A stretch of 64,000 nucleotides of DNA from Clostridia bacterium (GTDB taxonomy: Bacteria; Bacillota; Clostridia; Christensenellales; CAG-138), in the NCBI GenBank assembly GCA_017448545.1, contig JAFSLH010000001.1, forward strand, positions 62,001 to 126,000, read 5' to 3'. Each line of letters opens with the position of its first letter. Position 1 is the first letter of the stretch. This document shows, one piece after another, positions 24,763-34,457 of this stretch. The notes below the pieces were generated by a model. That model searched no databases and had not been told where the DNA came from. It saw only the letters and a list, made by a program, of their open reading frames with translations. A program made the translations under genes and the position numbers.

Positions 24763-25035
24763 TTGAAGAAGATCCCGATGCGGATGTGCGTGGCGTGTCG
24801 GCAGATGCGCCCGAAAACAGAGCTTCTGCGGATCGTGCGAACGGAGGACGGGAGCGCGGTCGCGGATCGCACCGGCAAGCGCAACGGACGCGGGGCGTAC
24901 CTTTGCCCGTCGCGCGCGTGCTTTGAAAAGGCCGTGAAATCCCGTGCGCTTGAGCGCGCGCTGGAGATCGGCATCGATCCCGCCTTGCGCGAAACGTTGC
25001 TGCAGGAGATCGAGCATGCAGAGCAGACTGTATAA
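24763..25035 (+). CDS. ylxR: YlxR/RnpM family RNA-binding protein
   Basis: A 90-residue protein of the YlxR family (DUF448), reported in Bacillus to modulate RNase P. The N-terminal RMCVACRQMRPKTELLRIVR and the later GRGAYLCPSRACFEKA are the family hallmarks with four cysteines. Translation starts at TTG 24763, supported by GGAGG at 24750-24754, eight bases upstream. It lies between nusA and ylxQ and overlaps ylxQ by 20 bases. Confidence 0.92.
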   Translation: MKKIPMRMCVACRQMRPKTELLRIVRTEDGSAVADRTGKRNGRGAYLCPSRACFEKAVKSRALERALEIGIDPALRETLLQEIEHAEQTV

Positions 25036-25312
25036 CGCGATCGGGCTTTGCATGAAGGCCGGAAAGGCGCAGAGCGGCGCGTTTGCCGCGGAGAAAGCGA
25101 TCAAATCCGGCAAAGCGCGGCTCGTGCTGCTGGAAAACGGCGCATCGGAAGCGACCAAGGCGCAGTACGCCGCCTTGTGCGAACATTGGAACGTACCGCT
25201 TCGCACGACGGACGCCGTCGGGGACGCCATCGGGAAACCGGGGCGCATCGTGATGGCGATTACGGACGAGGCATTTCAAAAGATGATTGAAGGGCTGCTT
25301 GCCCAAGACTGA
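25016..25312 (+). CDS. ylxQ: L7Ae-family RNA-binding protein YlxQ
   Basis: A 98-residue L7Ae/L30e-type RNA-binding protein. The start MQSRLYNAIGLCMKAGKAQS is the typical K-turn-binding N-terminus of YlxQ; VLLENGASEATKAQYAALC is the core block. ATG 25016 lies inside the end of ylxR, behind CAGGAGAT. The exact RNA target is not established here. Confidence 0.9.
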   Translation: MQSRLYNAIGLCMKAGKAQSGAFAAEKAIKSGKARLVLLENGASEATKAQYAALCEHWNVPLRTTDAVGDAIGKPGRIVMAITDEAFQKMIEGLLAQD

Positions 25313-25327
25313 ACCGGGGGTGTTAAC

Positions 25328-27847
25328 ATGGCAAACTATCTGGAAACCGCAAGAGATTTGAAAGAGGAACTTCGGCTGATTATGACGTCGGTGGAAGGCG
25401 CGCGGGCAGCTTTGTCCAAGCTGCTGGATACCGCGCGCCGCAACGAAGGGAAGCTGATCGATCTCGAGGAAGCGGAAAAGGCCGCGAAGCTCGAACAGGA
25501 GCGCCGCGAACGCCTTGCTTCCATTCTGGCCAGCGAGGATGATCTTGCCGTTCATGTCGGCGGAGCGGAGGAACCCGCGTCTGATGCTGCAGCGTCTGCA
25601 GCGCAGCCGGAGGAAGCGCCCGCACCGGCGCCCGTGCCCGAAGAACGCCCGGCAAAGCCGGCAGCGCCGGCGCAGACAGCCGCCCGGCCAAACGACCGGC
25701 CCGCACAAGATCGCCCGGCAGGGGATCGGCCCCGTTCGGATCGGCCCCAGCGCAGCGACGCGCGTCCGCAGGATCGCGGCGCAAACGCCCGTCCGCAGAA
25801 CAACGCGGGCAACCGGAATCAATCGTCTGGCAGCCGGAATCAGTCGTCCCAAGGCCAGTCTGCGCAGCGCGCGGTCGTGATCAATACGCCCGCTTCGGCA
25901 GAGCGCAACCGCACGGACAAGAAAAAGAACTACGATACGCAGGATAAGAAAGCCAAGAACAAGAAGACGATCCAGAAGGAAGCCGGCCCGTCCTCGCGCG
26001 GATGGGAAGACGATACGCAGATGGGCAATCGCCGCAAGGTACGCCGCGGCTCGCAGGAGACGCAGGCGCCGAAGCCCGCGCCGATCGTCATCGAGCACGC
26101 CGTGCTGACCAGCGATTCGATCACGGTCAAGGATCTGTCCGAAAAGCTCGGCAAGCCTGCGAATGAAATTCTGAAGAAACTGCTGATGCTCGGCATCATC
26201 GCAAACATCAACCAGGAAATCGACTTCGACACCTGCGAACTGATCGCCGGAGAGTTCGGCATCACGCTCGAACTGCAGGTTGCTAAGACGATGGAAGAAA
26301 CACTGCTCGAGGCGGCGGAGGACGCCGATCCCGAGGAGAAGCTCAAGCCGCGTCCCCCGGTCGTTACGATCATGGGTCACGTCGACCACGGCAAGACGTC
26401 CCTGCTCGACGCAATCCGCAATTCGCACGTTACTGCGGGCGAAGCGGGCGGCATCACGCAGCATATCGGCGCGTACACCGTTACGCTGAACGGCCGTCAG
26501 ATTACGTTTATCGATACGCCGGGCCACGAAGCGTTCACGGCGATGCGTGCGCGCGGCGCGCAGGTAACGGATATCGTTATTCTGGTCGTCGCGGCGGACG
26601 ACGGCATCATGCCGCAGACGATTGAGGCGATCAATCATGCGAAGGCGGCGGGTGTTCCGATCGTCGTCGCAATCAACAAGATCGACCGCGATACGGCTGA
26701 CCCGGAGCGCGTCAAGCAGCAGCTGACCGAGCACGGGCTCGTGTCCGAAGAATGGGGCGGCGATACGATCTGCGTCCCGGTTTCGGCGAAAAAGCAGATC
26801 AACCTGGATCAGCTCCTCGAAATGGTACTGCTGCAGGCGGATGTTCTCGAACTTCGGGCCAACCCCGACCGTCTTGCCAAGGGCACGATCATCGAGGCCG
26901 AGCTCGACAAGGCGAGAGGCCCCGTCGCAACGGTGCTGGTGCAGAACGGTACGCTGCATAAGGGCGATACGATCGTCGCCGGTACGGCGTACGGCCGCGT
27001 CCGCGCAATGATGGACGACAAGGGCCGCGTTGTGAACGCGGCGGGCCCGTCCACGCCGGTCGAGGTGCTCGGTTTCAACGAAGTTCCGGCGGCGGGCGAT
27101 ATGCTGTTTGCCGCAGACGACGATAAGCTCAACCGGCAGGTAGCCGAGGAGCGGCGCGACAAGCTCAAGGCGGCGCAGATCAAGCAGCAGCAGAAGGTTT
27201 CGCTGGACGATCTGTTCAGTCAGATGGCGGAAGGCGATCTGAAGACGCTGAACCTGATCATCAAGGCCGACGTGACCGGTTCGGTCGAGGCGGTCAAGCA
27301 GGCGCTCGAAAAGCTGTCGAACGACGAAGTGCGCGTGCGCTGCATCCACAGCGGCGTCGGCGCGATCACCGGCAGCGACATCATGTTCGCTTCCGCGTCG
27401 AACGCAATCGTCATCGGCTTCAACGTCCGGCCGGATTCCACGGCGCGGGCCACGGCGGAAAAGGAGCACGTCGACGTACGTACCTATCGCGTCATCTACA
27501 ATGCGATCGAGGACGTCGAGAACGCAATGAAGGGCATGTTCAAGCCGGTGTATCAGGAGGTCGATCTCGGCCGCTGCACCGTGCGCGAAACGTTCCGCAT
27601 CTCCGGCGTCGGTACGATCGCAGGCGCTTATGTCAACGAAGGCAAGGTCGTCCGCAACGCGCAGATTCGCGTGGTGCGCGGCGGTATCGTGCTGCACGAC
27701 GGCAAGATCGGCTCGCTGAAGCGGTTTAAGGACGACGCGAGAGAGGTCGTGGCCGGGTACGAGTGCGGCATCTCGATCGAGAACTTCAACGATATCCTCG
27801 TGGACGACGTGATTGAATGCTATACGATGGAGGAAGTACAGCGGTAA
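25328..27847 (+). CDS. infB: Translation initiation factor IF-2
   Basis: GTPase that places initiator tRNA on the 30S subunit. The 839-residue protein has an N-terminal helical part, then a long low-complexity Ala/Pro/Arg/Asn-rich region (about residues 75-210). An IF2_N segment near 260-315 precedes the G domain, with [15 protein letters not shown] near 351, DTPGHEAF and NKID. Domains II-IV follow. ATG 25328 is preceded by GGGGGTG. It overlaps rbfA by one base. The basic, disordered middle is typical of GC-rich Clostridia but unusually rich in Asp-Arg-Pro. Confidence 0.97.
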   Translation: MANYLETARDLKEELRLIMTSVEGARAALSKLLDTARRNEGKLIDLEEAEKAAKLEQERRERLASILASEDDLAVHVGGAEEPASDAAASAAQPEEAPAPAPVPEERPAKPAAPAQTAARPNDRPAQDRPAGDRPRSDRPQRSDARPQDRGANARPQNNAGNRNQSSGSRNQSSQGQSAQRAVVINTPASAERNRTDKKKNYDTQDKKAKNKKTIQKEAGPSSRGWEDDTQMGNRRKVRRGSQETQAPKPAPIVIEHAVLTSDSITVKDLSEKLGKPANEILKKLLMLGIIANINQEIDFDTCELIAGEFGITLELQVAKTMEETLLEAAEDADPEEKLKPRPPVVTIMGHVDHGKTSLLDAIRNSHVTAGEAGGITQHIGAYTVTLNGRQITFIDTPGHEAFTAMRARGAQVTDIVILVVAADDGIMPQTIEAINHAKAAGVPIVVAINKIDRDTADPERVKQQLTEHGLVSEEWGGDTICVPVSAKKQINLDQLLEMVLLQADVLELRANPDRLAKGTIIEAELDKARGPVATVLVQNGTLHKGDTIVAGTAYGRVRAMMDDKGRVVNAAGPSTPVEVLGFNEVPAAGDMLFAADDDKLNRQVAEERRDKLKAAQIKQQQKVSLDDLFSQMAEGDLKTLNLIIKADVTGSVEAVKQALEKLSNDEVRVRCIHSGVGAITGSDIMFASASNAIVIGFNVRPDSTARATAEKEHVDVRTYRVIYNAIEDVENAMKGMFKPVYQEVDLGRCTVRETFRISGVGTIAGAYVNEGKVVRNAQIRVVRGGIVLHDGKIGSLKRFKDDAREVVAGYECGISIENFNDILVDDVIECYTMEEVQR

Positions 27848-28224
27848 TGGCAAAGGTCAGAATGGAGCGGCTTGCGGAGGAGCTCAAAAAGACGGTCAGC
27901 GCCGTGATTTTCGACATGAAGGACCCGCGGATCCCCGTGGTGACTTCGATTACGTCGATGGAAGTCACGCAGGATTTGAAGTATGCCAAGGCGCATGTTT
28001 CCGTATACGGCGAAGACGAAGCGGCAGCGAAAGCCGCCGTCGACGCGCTGAACCACGCCGCCGGGTTTATTCAGCATGAGGTCGGCAGCCGCATGACGAT
28101 CCGGCGCGTGCCGCAGATCAAGTTTGTCGGGGACGATTCGATTGCGTACTCGGTGCATATCTCGGAGGTCCTTCGCTCGCTGCATAAGGACAAGCCGGCA
28201 GCGGACGAGGAACCCGAAGCATGA
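27847..28224 (+). CDS. rbfA: Ribosome-binding factor A
   Basis: Cold-shock 30S maturation factor with a KH-like fold. The 125-residue sequence shows the family blocks VSAVIFDMKDPRIPVVTSIT, DLKYAKAHVSVYG and the late MTIRRVPQIKFVGDDSI. ATG 27847 overlaps the infB stop (TAATG), and its own TGA overlaps nrnA by four bases, so translation of the three genes is likely coupled. Confidence 0.95.
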   Translation: MAKVRMERLAEELKKTVSAVIFDMKDPRIPVVTSITSMEVTQDLKYAKAHVSVYGEDEAAAKAAVDALNHAAGFIQHEVGSRMTIRRVPQIKFVGDDSIAYSVHISEVLRSLHKDKPAADEEPEA

Positions 28225-29198
28225 ACCTCGAAGCGGCAAAGCGATTCGTCGAATCGCATCATGATTTTCTGCTTGCAGCCCATCGGTCGCCGGATGGCGA
28301 TACGTTGGGCTCTTGTCTTGCTTTCCGGCTTGCGCTTCTGTCGATGGGAAAGCGCGCGACGGTCGTTTGCGTCGATCCGGTTCCGCCGCATCTGAGCTAT
28401 CTGACAGGCAGCGAAACGGTCGTTTCGAGCGTGTCGGAAGCGCCGGAAGCCGCGATTTACGTGGATTGCGCGTGCCATTCCCGCGCAGACGCGCTGGAGC
28501 CGGTTCTGGACCGCGCGCCGTACTGCTTCTGCATCGACCATCACTTGACGAACCCGTGCGAATCAAAGGACGGCGACTGGGTGGAGTCGACCGGCGCGAC
28601 CGCAGAGCTGATTTACCGGCTGCTCGCAGCGCTGGAGGTTCCGATCACCGTCGAGATCGCGGAATGTTTGTACACGGCGATCGTGACCGACACGGGCAAC
28701 TTTGCGTATTCGAACACGACGCCGGACACGTTCCGGATCGCGGGCGAGCTGTGCAAAGCCGGAATCGACCTGCCCGAAATCAACCGCCGCCTGTTTCGGA
28801 CCATGCCGCTGCGGAAAGCGCGCCTGATCGCGCATACGCTGGACACGGCGGAGTTTTTGGAGGACGAGACCGCGGCGATCGCCTGCATCACGCAACAGGA
28901 TTTGGATGCGTGCGGCGCGACCGAGGCGGATTGTGAAGGTCTGATCGATTATCTGCGCGATATCGAGACCGTCGAGGTCGCCTGCACGCTGCGGGAATCG
29001 GCGGACGGTACGATCCGCGGAAGCCTGCGGGCTAAGCGCAGCGCAGACGTTACCGCCTTGGCGATCCGGTTCGGAGGCGGCGGGCATCCCCGGGCCGCCG
29101 GGTTTTCGCTCGCAGGGCCGATGGAAGCCGCAAAGGAAAAGGTTGTTGCCGCATTGACGGCGTTGATTCAAGCATGGAAGGCATCATCAATGTGTTAA
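28221..29198 (+). CDS. nrnA: DHH-family nanoRNase / pAp phosphatase NrnA
   Basis: Degrades oligoribonucleotides of a few bases and dephosphorylates pAp. DHH-phosphoesterase motifs are SPDGDTLGS near residue 24, YVDCA near 80, DHH in CIDHHLTNP near 104, and TDTGNF near 157. The DHHA1 domain ends in FGGGGHPRAAGF, the RNA-binding motif. At 325 residues it is of normal length. It overlaps rbfA by four bases and truB by 25. Confidence 0.93.
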   Translation: MNLEAAKRFVESHHDFLLAAHRSPDGDTLGSCLAFRLALLSMGKRATVVCVDPVPPHLSYLTGSETVVSSVSEAPEAAIYVDCACHSRADALEPVLDRAPYCFCIDHHLTNPCESKDGDWVESTGATAELIYRLLAALEVPITVEIAECLYTAIVTDTGNFAYSNTTPDTFRIAGELCKAGIDLPEINRRLFRTMPLRKARLIAHTLDTAEFLEDETAAIACITQQDLDACGATEADCEGLIDYLRDIETVEVACTLRESADGTIRGSLRAKRSADVTALAIRFGGGGHPRAAGFSLAGPMEAAKEKVVAALTALIQAWKASSMC

Positions 29199-30052
29199 AA
29201 CCGCCGGCCATGTCGTCGAGCGACGTGGTGGTGGATATCCGAAGATTGTATGAAACGAAGCGCGTCGGCCATCTCGGGACGTTGGATCCCGAAGCGGCCG
29301 GCGTGTTGCCGGTTTGCGTCGGCCGCGCCGTCCGGCTGTTCGATTACCTGGTCGATAAGCGAAAGGAATATCTGTGCGAGATCAAGTTCGGCAAAGCGAC
29401 GGATACGCAGGACGCGCAGGGCGCGGTGATCGCCGCGTCGGACGCCGTCGTTTCGATGGAGCAGCTGCAGGCCGTTCTGCCCGCTTTTCGGGGAACACAG
29501 GAGCAGCTTGCGCCGAAGTATTCCGCGCTGAAGTATAACGGAAAGAAGCTGTACGACCTTGCGCTGGCCGGAAAAGAGATTCCCGAAAAGCGGCGTGAGA
29601 TTGTGATTGACCGGCTCGAGCTCACGGAGCAGACCGGCCCGAACCGCTTTCTGCTGCGCGTCGGCTGTTCGCGCGGAACCTACATCCGCACGCTGTGCGC
29701 GGATCTCGGGGAGCGGCTCGGCGTTCCGGCGCATATGGCGTTTCTGCTGCGGACGGCGTCCGGCAGCTTCACAATCGACCGCGCGCTGTCGCTTTCGGAG
29801 CTCGCCGTGCGCAAGGCGGAAGGAACGCTTGCCGAAACGCCGGTTTCCTGCGAGGACGCGCTCGCGTTTCTGCCCGCGGTTCACTTGCGGGAGGAGCGGA
29901 AGCGGCCTGCGCTGAACGGGCTGGAAACAACGTTTCTGCGGCAGGAAGCGGGCCCCGTGCGGCTGTATGCCGGGGAATCGTTCCTCGGGATCGGGCAGGC
30001 GACCGGTCAAAGCGTCAAGCTGACGGTCAACCTGTACTCCGGCGAGCGATAA
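29174..30052 (+). CDS. truB: tRNA pseudouridine-55 synthase TruB
   Basis: Forms the universal pseudouridine 55 in the T-loop of tRNA. The catalytic block GHLGTLDPEAAGVLPVCVG near residue 34 contains the Asp nucleophile; KRKEYLCEIKFGKATDTQD follows as family motif. It ends with a short PUA-like segment. At 292 residues it is normal. It starts inside nrnA at ATG 29174 with no strong ribosome site, suggesting coupling. The usual next gene, ribF, is absent. Confidence 0.94.
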   Translation: MEGIINVLKPPAMSSSDVVVDIRRLYETKRVGHLGTLDPEAAGVLPVCVGRAVRLFDYLVDKRKEYLCEIKFGKATDTQDAQGAVIAASDAVVSMEQLQAVLPAFRGTQEQLAPKYSALKYNGKKLYDLALAGKEIPEKRREIVIDRLELTEQTGPNRFLLRVGCSRGTYIRTLCADLGERLGVPAHMAFLLRTASGSFTIDRALSLSELAVRKAEGTLAETPVSCEDALAFLPAVHLREERKRPALNGLETTFLRQEAGPVRLYAGESFLGIGQATGQSVKLTVNLYSGER

Positions 30053-30108
30053 TGGTGCATTTTTACGCCGTTTTTTGCAAAGAATCCGAAAAAATCAATC
30101 TTTTTTGC

Positions 30109-30136
30109 TTGACATTTTGCGAAAGACCCGTATAAT
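30109..30136 (+). promoter_or_regulatory. Near-consensus promoter of the ylxM-ffh operon
   Basis: A perfect TTGACA (30109-30114) and a perfect TATAAT (30131-30136) are separated by 16 bp. It lies in an A/T-rich segment between truB and ylxM and should be a strong housekeeping promoter. Confidence 0.9.
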
Positions 30137-30179
30137 GAATAGGGTGTAAAGGAAAAATACTTTACAGCAAGGGGCAGGT

Positions 30180-30524
30180 ATGGATCGGATCTTTGAGCTC
30201 GGAAAGCTGCTGGATATGTACGGCGCGCTGTTGACGGATCGGCAGCGCAGCGTCGTCGATCAGTACGCGAACGAAAATTGCTCTCTGGCCGAGATTGCCG
30301 AACGGGAGGAAATTTCGCGGCAGGCCGTGCGGGACCTTCTGGTTCGCGCGGAGCATACCCTGCATTCGTATGAAGACCGGCTGCATCTGTGCGAAAAAGC
30401 GGCGCAGCAGCGGTCGATCGTCGGCGCAATGGCGCGCCGGTTTCACGACGTATCGCTGGCGCCCGCGGAGCGCGACGCATTCGACGCGTTTCTGCTGACG
30501 CTGACCGAGATTTGGGAGGACTGA
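30180..30524 (+). CDS. ylxM: YlxM family HTH protein
   Basis: A 114-residue sigma-70-region-4-like helix-turn-helix protein (ylxM/p13 family) always found before ffh in Firmicutes and thought to act with the signal recognition particle. The block LLTDRQRSVVDQYANENCSL followed by AEIAEREEISRQAVRDLLVR is diagnostic. GGGGCAGGT precedes ATG 30180. Only one base separates its stop from ffh. Confidence 0.9.
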   Translation: MDRIFELGKLLDMYGALLTDRQRSVVDQYANENCSLAEIAEREEISRQAVRDLLVRAEHTLHSYEDRLHLCEKAAQQRSIVGAMARRFHDVSLAPAERDAFDAFLLTLTEIWED

Positions 30525-30525
30525 C

Positions 30526-31860
30526 ATGGCATTTGAAGGCATTGCCGCAAAACTGCAAAATGTGTTCAAAAAGCTGACCGGCAAGGGACGCCTCTCCGAA
30601 AAAGAGGTTCGTGAAGCCATGCGCGAGATCAAGCTCGCGCTGCTCGAAGCGGACGTCAACTTCCGCGTCGTCAAGGACTTTATCAAGACGGTCGAGGCCC
30701 GCGCGGTCGGCGCCGACGTACTCGAAAGCCTGACGCCGGGGCAGATGATCATCAAGATCGTCAACGAAGAATTGACGAAACTGATGGGCAGCACGAACGC
30801 CAAACTCGAGTTCGGTTCGAAAAAGCCGTCCGTGATCCTGATGGCGGGTCTGCAGGGCGCCGGGAAAACGACGATGTGCGGCAAGCTCGCCGCCCTGATC
30901 AAAAAGCAGTACGGCAAGTCCGTCATGCTGTGCGCCTGCGACATCTACCGTCCGGCCGCCATCGACCAGCTCAAGGTCGTCGGCGCAAAGGTCGAAGCGC
31001 CGGTGTTCGAGCGCGGAACGCAGAAGCCGGAACAGACCGTCGTCGAAGCGATTGACTTCGCGCGTTCCCGGTTCTATGACGTCGTAATCGTCGATACCGC
31101 GGGCCGTCTGCATATCGATTCCGATATGATGGAGGAGCTGCAGCGCGTGCGCGACGCATGCGACCCGGCGGAAATCCTGCTCGTGATCGACGCGATGACC
31201 GGTCAGGACGCGGTGAACGCGGCAAAGGCGTTTGACGAAACCGTTCCGCTGACCGGCGTGATCATCACCAAGCTCGACGGCGATACGCGCGGCGGCGCGG
31301 CGCTGTCGGTGCGCGCGGTGACGGGCAAGCCGATCAAGTTTGCCGGCACCGGCGAAAAGATGACCGATCTCGAGCCGTTCCATCCCGACCGGATGGCGAG
31401 CCGGATTCTCGGTATGGGCGACGTGCTGACGCTGATCGAAAAAGCGGAAAAGGCGTTCGACGAGAAAAAGGCCAAGGAGCTCGAGCGCAAAATGCGCTCG
31501 GATGCGTTCACGCTTGAGGACTTCCTCGACCAGATGGAGCAGATGAAGGACATGGGCTCCATGGAGGAGATCATGGGCATGCTGCCCGGTATGGGCGGGA
31601 AGAATCTGCAGGTTGACGAAAAGGCCATGGGGCGTACCAAGGCGATCATCCAGGCGATGACGCCGAAAGAGCGCGAGAACCCGGATATCCTCAATGCGTC
31701 GCGGCGGCGCAGAATCGCGCGCGGCAGCGGCACGCAGATTCAGGACGTGAACCGGCTGATCAACCAGTTCGAACAGAGCCGCAAGCTGATGAAGCAGCTG
31801 ACCGGGGGAAAGCTCGGCAAGAAACTGAAAAAGCGCGGCGGTCTCCCGTTCGGGTTTTAA
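30526..31860 (+). CDS. ffh: Signal recognition particle protein Ffh
   Basis: GTPase subunit of the signal recognition particle; binds signal peptides and 4.5S-type RNA and docks with FtsY at the membrane. The N domain is followed by the G domain, with GLQGAGKTTMCGKLA near residue 107, VDTAGRLHID and TKLDGDTRGGAALS. The M domain (about 300-440) is Met-rich (MEQMKDMGSMEEIMGMLPGM) and contains the RNA-binding RRRRIARGSGT. At 444 residues it is of normal length. Confidence 0.97.
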   Translation: MAFEGIAAKLQNVFKKLTGKGRLSEKEVREAMREIKLALLEADVNFRVVKDFIKTVEARAVGADVLESLTPGQMIIKIVNEELTKLMGSTNAKLEFGSKKPSVILMAGLQGAGKTTMCGKLAALIKKQYGKSVMLCACDIYRPAAIDQLKVVGAKVEAPVFERGTQKPEQTVVEAIDFARSRFYDVVIVDTAGRLHIDSDMMEELQRVRDACDPAEILLVIDAMTGQDAVNAAKAFDETVPLTGVIITKLDGDTRGGAALSVRAVTGKPIKFAGTGEKMTDLEPFHPDRMASRILGMGDVLTLIEKAEKAFDEKKAKELERKMRSDAFTLEDFLDQMEQMKDMGSMEEIMGMLPGMGGKNLQVDEKAMGRTKAIIQAMTPKERENPDILNASRRRRIARGSGTQIQDVNRLINQFEQSRKLMKQLTGGKLGKKLKKRGGLPFGF

Positions 31861-31926
31861 CAGAAGATCACGGCAAAGCCGTTATCGAATACAGAAATCA
31901 GAATACATAAATGGAGGAAACAAACC

Positions 31927-32169
31927 ATGTTGAAAATCAGACTCAGAAGAATGGGCGCGAAGAAGCAGCCGTTCTATCGTATCGTTGTAGCAGACTCCCG
32001 CGCACCGCGTGACGGCGCATTCGTCGAGGAAATCGGGTATTACAATCCGATCGCCGAGCCGGTGGAGCTGAAAGTGGACAACGACCGTGCAAAGGAATGG
32101 ATGAAGAACGGCGCACAGCCGACCGATACCGTTCGCGGCTTGCTGAAGAAGGCCGGCGCGATCGATTGA
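31927..32169 (+). CDS. rpsP: Ribosomal protein S16
   Basis: Structural protein of the 30S subunit. The 80-residue sequence begins [20 protein letters not shown] and contains [19 protein letters not shown], both diagnostic of S16. A TGGAGGAA site precedes ATG 31927. It follows ffh in the standard ffh-rpsP-khpA-rimM-trmD order, after a 66-base gap in which no promoter is obvious. Confidence 0.97.
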   Translation: MLKIRLRRMGAKKQPFYRIVVADSRAPRDGAFVEEIGYYNPIAEPVELKVDNDRAKEWMKNGAQPTDTVRGLLKKAGAID

Positions 32170-32184
32170 TCGTGAGGGCCCGCA

Positions 32185-32412
32185 ATGGATAAACTGGTCG
32201 AAATGATTGCAAAGAGTCTTGTCGATCATCCGGAAGCGGTGAAGGTCGAAAAGCGGGAAGAAGACGATCGCGTTGTGATCGAGCTTTCCGTCGATCCTTC
32301 CGACGCCGGAAAGGTGATCGGCAAGTCCGGCCGGATCGCCCGCGCGATCCGTACAGTCGTCAAGGCTGCGTCCATCAACGACGAAAAGCGCGTCGTGGTC
32401 GATATTCTGTGA
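32185..32412 (+). CDS. khpA: KH-domain RNA-binding protein KhpA
   Basis: A 75-residue single-KH protein (YlqC/KhpA) that partners with KhpB in Gram-positive bacteria and affects cell division and sRNA binding. The KH loop is GKVIGKSGRIARAIRT near residue 40. A GAGGGCC sequence precedes ATG 32185. Its stop overlaps the GTG start of rimM by four bases. Confidence 0.93.
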   Translation: MDKLVEMIAKSLVDHPEAVKVEKREEDDRVVIELSVDPSDAGKVIGKSGRIARAIRTVVKAASINDEKRVVVDIL

Positions 32413-32927
32413 GCACCGCGTTTTTCCGCATCGGGGAGATCGCCCGGCCGCATGGCGTACACGGCGCCGTCAAAGTCAATCCGACGACCGACGACAGCCG
32501 GCGCTTCCGCGGCCTCTGCGAAGCATTTTTGGAACTGCACGGGGAATACCTTCCCGTGCAGCTTTCTGTGTCCGGCATTACGCCGACGAGCGTCGTCGTC
32601 GAGATCGCGGGATACGAAACGCCGGAGCAGGCGAATGCGCTGCGCGGCGCGTATCTGTGCGTCGATCGCGCGCATGCGGTCAGGCTGCCGAAGGACACGT
32701 ACTTTGTCGCGGACCTGATCGGCTGCAAAACGTTTGATACGGAAGGAAATGCGTTCGGTACCGTGACCGACGTGTTCGAAACCGGCGCAAACGACGTGTA
32801 CGAGATCGAAAAGGGGCGGCTTCTGGTGCCGGCCTTAAAGCGCGTGCTGCACGAAGTCAATGTGGAAGAGCAGCGGATCGTGTTCGACGCGGATGTGCTG
32901 AAGGAGGTCGGTCTCTTTGCAGATTGA
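32409..32927 (+). CDS. rimM: Ribosome maturation factor RimM
   Basis: Helps mature the 30S head and interacts with S19. The N-terminal RimM domain contains [20 protein letters not shown], and the C-terminal PRC barrel has [20 protein letters not shown] and [14 protein letters not shown]. It starts with GTG at 32409, overlapping khpA. At 172 residues it is normal. It overlaps trmD by 11 bases. Confidence 0.94.
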   Translation: MSTAFFRIGEIARPHGVHGAVKVNPTTDDSRRFRGLCEAFLELHGEYLPVQLSVSGITPTSVVVEIAGYETPEQANALRGAYLCVDRAHAVRLPKDTYFVADLIGCKTFDTEGNAFGTVTDVFETGANDVYEIEKGRLLVPALKRVLHEVNVEEQRIVFDADVLKEVGLFAD

Positions 32928-33597
32928 TATTTTAACGCTGTTTCCCGAAATGTTTTCCGGCGTGTTCGGCGCCAGCATTCTCGGCAGAGCGCAGGCGAGC
33001 GGGCTTTTGACCGTCCGCACGCACAACATCCGCGATTATACCGACAACAAGCACCGCAAGACCGACGATTACCCGTTCGGCGGCGGCGCAGGCATGGTCA
33101 TGATGGCGCAGCCGATTTTCGACTGCATGGAAGCGGTGCAGGGCCAAAATCGCGTCCACCGCATTCTGCTGACGCCGCGCGGCAAGCTGCTGTCGACGAA
33201 AAGGGCGAAGGAGCTGGCCGAACTGGATCGGATCATTCTGGTCTGCGGGCACTACGAGGGCGTGGATGAGCGCGTTAACGCGATCATCGACGAGGAGCTT
33301 TCGATCGGCGATTACGTGCTGACCGGCGGCGAACTGCCCGCGATGGTGCTGGTCGACTGCGTTGCGCGGTTTGTGCCGGGCGTGCTCGGCAGCGAGGACA
33401 GCGCGGCGGACGAATCCCATTCCGACGGGCTGCTCGAATATCCGCAGTATACGCGGCCGGCCGTGTTCCGCGGAATGGAAGTCCCGGAGGTGCTGCAAAA
33501 CGGGCACCATGCAAAAATCCAAAAGTGGCGGCACGAGCAGGCGCTTCTGAAAACGAAGCAGAACCGTCCCGTTCTGCTCGGAAGGTTCGGAAAATAA
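32917..33597 (+). CDS. trmD: tRNA (guanine-37-N1)-methyltransferase TrmD
   Basis: Adds m1G at position 37 of tRNAs, preventing frameshifting. The SPOUT-fold knot is shown by [15 protein letters not shown] near residue 108 and [19 protein letters not shown] near 130; [15 protein letters not shown] is near 58. Translation starts at TTG 32917, set by AAGGAGG at 32901-32907 and the conserved N-terminal [11 protein letters not shown]. At 226 residues it is slightly short but complete. Confidence 0.95.
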   Translation: MQIDILTLFPEMFSGVFGASILGRAQASGLLTVRTHNIRDYTDNKHRKTDDYPFGGGAGMVMMAQPIFDCMEAVQGQNRVHRILLTPRGKLLSTKRAKELAELDRIILVCGHYEGVDERVNAIIDEELSIGDYVLTGGELPAMVLVDCVARFVPGVLGSEDSAADESHSDGLLEYPQYTRPAVFRGMEVPEVLQNGHHAKIQKWRHEQALLKTKQNRPVLLGRFGK

Positions 33598-33653
33598 TAC
33601 CGGAAGTTTTTTGAAAAATACCGTAAAAATCGGCAAAATCCCGAAAATACAGC

Positions 33654-33682
33654 TTGCTTTTTCCGGGATTGTATGGTAAAAT
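33654..33682 (+). promoter_or_regulatory. Promoter of rplS
   Basis: TTGCTT (33654-33659) and TAAAAT (33677-33682) are 17 bp apart, with TGG before the -10 (extended -10). The 75-base leader contains GC-rich inverted repeats, among them GGAGA/TCTCC near 33710-33721, which could be a ribosomal-protein leader, though I cannot match it to a known L19 leader. Confidence 0.65.
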
Positions 33683-33762
33683 TGCGCTTGCGACATCGGG
33701 CGGTCCGCCGGAGATTTCTCCGTGAACGTCTGTGAAAAACATTCAAAAGGAGAAAATCAAAC

Positions 33763-34119
33763 ATGTCAGACATCATTCGTGAACTCGAAAAAGAGCAGCT
33801 TCGTACCGATCTGCCCGAACTGGAAATCGGCGATACCGTCCGCGTTTTCGTCAAGGTCGTCGAAGGCAACCGTGAGCGTTTGCAGAACTTCGAAGGCATC
33901 GTCATCAAGATGCAGGGCGGCGGCATCCGCAAGTCCTTCACCGTTCGTCGTATGTCCTACGGCATCGGCGTCGAGCGTACCTTCCCGTACCACAGCCCGC
34001 GCATCGGCCGCATCGAAGTCCTTCGTCACGGCGTCGTCCGCAGAGCGAAGCTCTATTACCTCCGTGATCGCAGCGGTAAGGCCGCCAAGATCCGCGAGCG
34101 CATCGACGAGAAGAAATAA
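33763..34119 (+). CDS. rplS: Ribosomal protein L19
   Basis: Protein of the 50S subunit at the 30S interface. The 118-residue sequence contains [39 protein letters not shown] and the late [20 protein letters not shown], all diagnostic. An AAAAGGAG site precedes ATG 33763. It has its own promoter, separate from trmD. Its stop is followed after 16 bases by the structured repeat element. Confidence 0.97.
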   Translation: MSDIIRELEKEQLRTDLPELEIGDTVRVFVKVVEGNRERLQNFEGIVIKMQGGGIRKSFTVRRMSYGIGVERTFPYHSPRIGRIEVLRHGVVRRAKLYYLRDRSGKAAKIRERIDEKK

Positions 34120-34135
34120 GCAAAACCGATCCCAA

Positions 34136-34366
34136 GGGGCTGTCGCAAAGGCGCCAGACCGTTTTCGGCAGACCGGATAAAAGAATACTGGTAGGAAGAA
34201 TGTGCGCCAAGTTCGCACATTCTTTTGATTATTTGCCGAAAACTATCCGCGTTTTCGCCCTCGGCATAGCGTCAGTATAGCCTTCGGGACGAAAACGCGA
34301 ATTCTGCCTGCCTTATCAACAGCCCCTTATAGCACCTTAAAGAGTTTTGAGACAACGCCTTTTGCG
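34136..34366 (+). repeat. Structured dispersed element, copy 1
   Basis: A non-coding element of about 230 bp, in the 338-base gap between rplS and the response regulator. A terminal stem pairs GGGGCTGT (34136-34143) with ACAGCCCC (34319-34326). Inside, TTTTCGGCA (34162-34170) pairs with TGCCGAAAA (34234-34242) and encloses a 9-bp hairpin, GAATGTGCG/CGCACATTC (34198-34222). A second long hairpin, CGCGTTTTCG/CGAAAACGCG, spans 34248-34299. Conserved sequence continues past the terminal stem to a CGCCTTTTGCG arm (34356-34366) complementary to 34144-34153. About 93 percent identical over the core to copy 2 at 54114. It has no open frame of note. Confidence 0.85.
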
Positions 34367-34391
34367 TCCCGGCCAAATAATTACAACTATG

Positions 34392-34422
34392 TTGCAAAAA
34401 TGCATTTCGGAAATGCTATGCT
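34392..34422 (+). promoter_or_regulatory. Possible promoter and palindrome before the response regulator
   Basis: TTGCAA (34392-34397) and TATGCT (34417-34422, preceded by TGC as extended -10) are 19 bp apart, longer than ideal. Between them lies a perfect palindrome GCATTT/AAATGC (34402-34416) with a 3-base centre, placed where a bound regulator would block or aid polymerase. Confidence 0.4.
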
Positions 34423-34457
34423 GAATGCGGAAGAATCTTTTCGTACGGGAGGGGACG

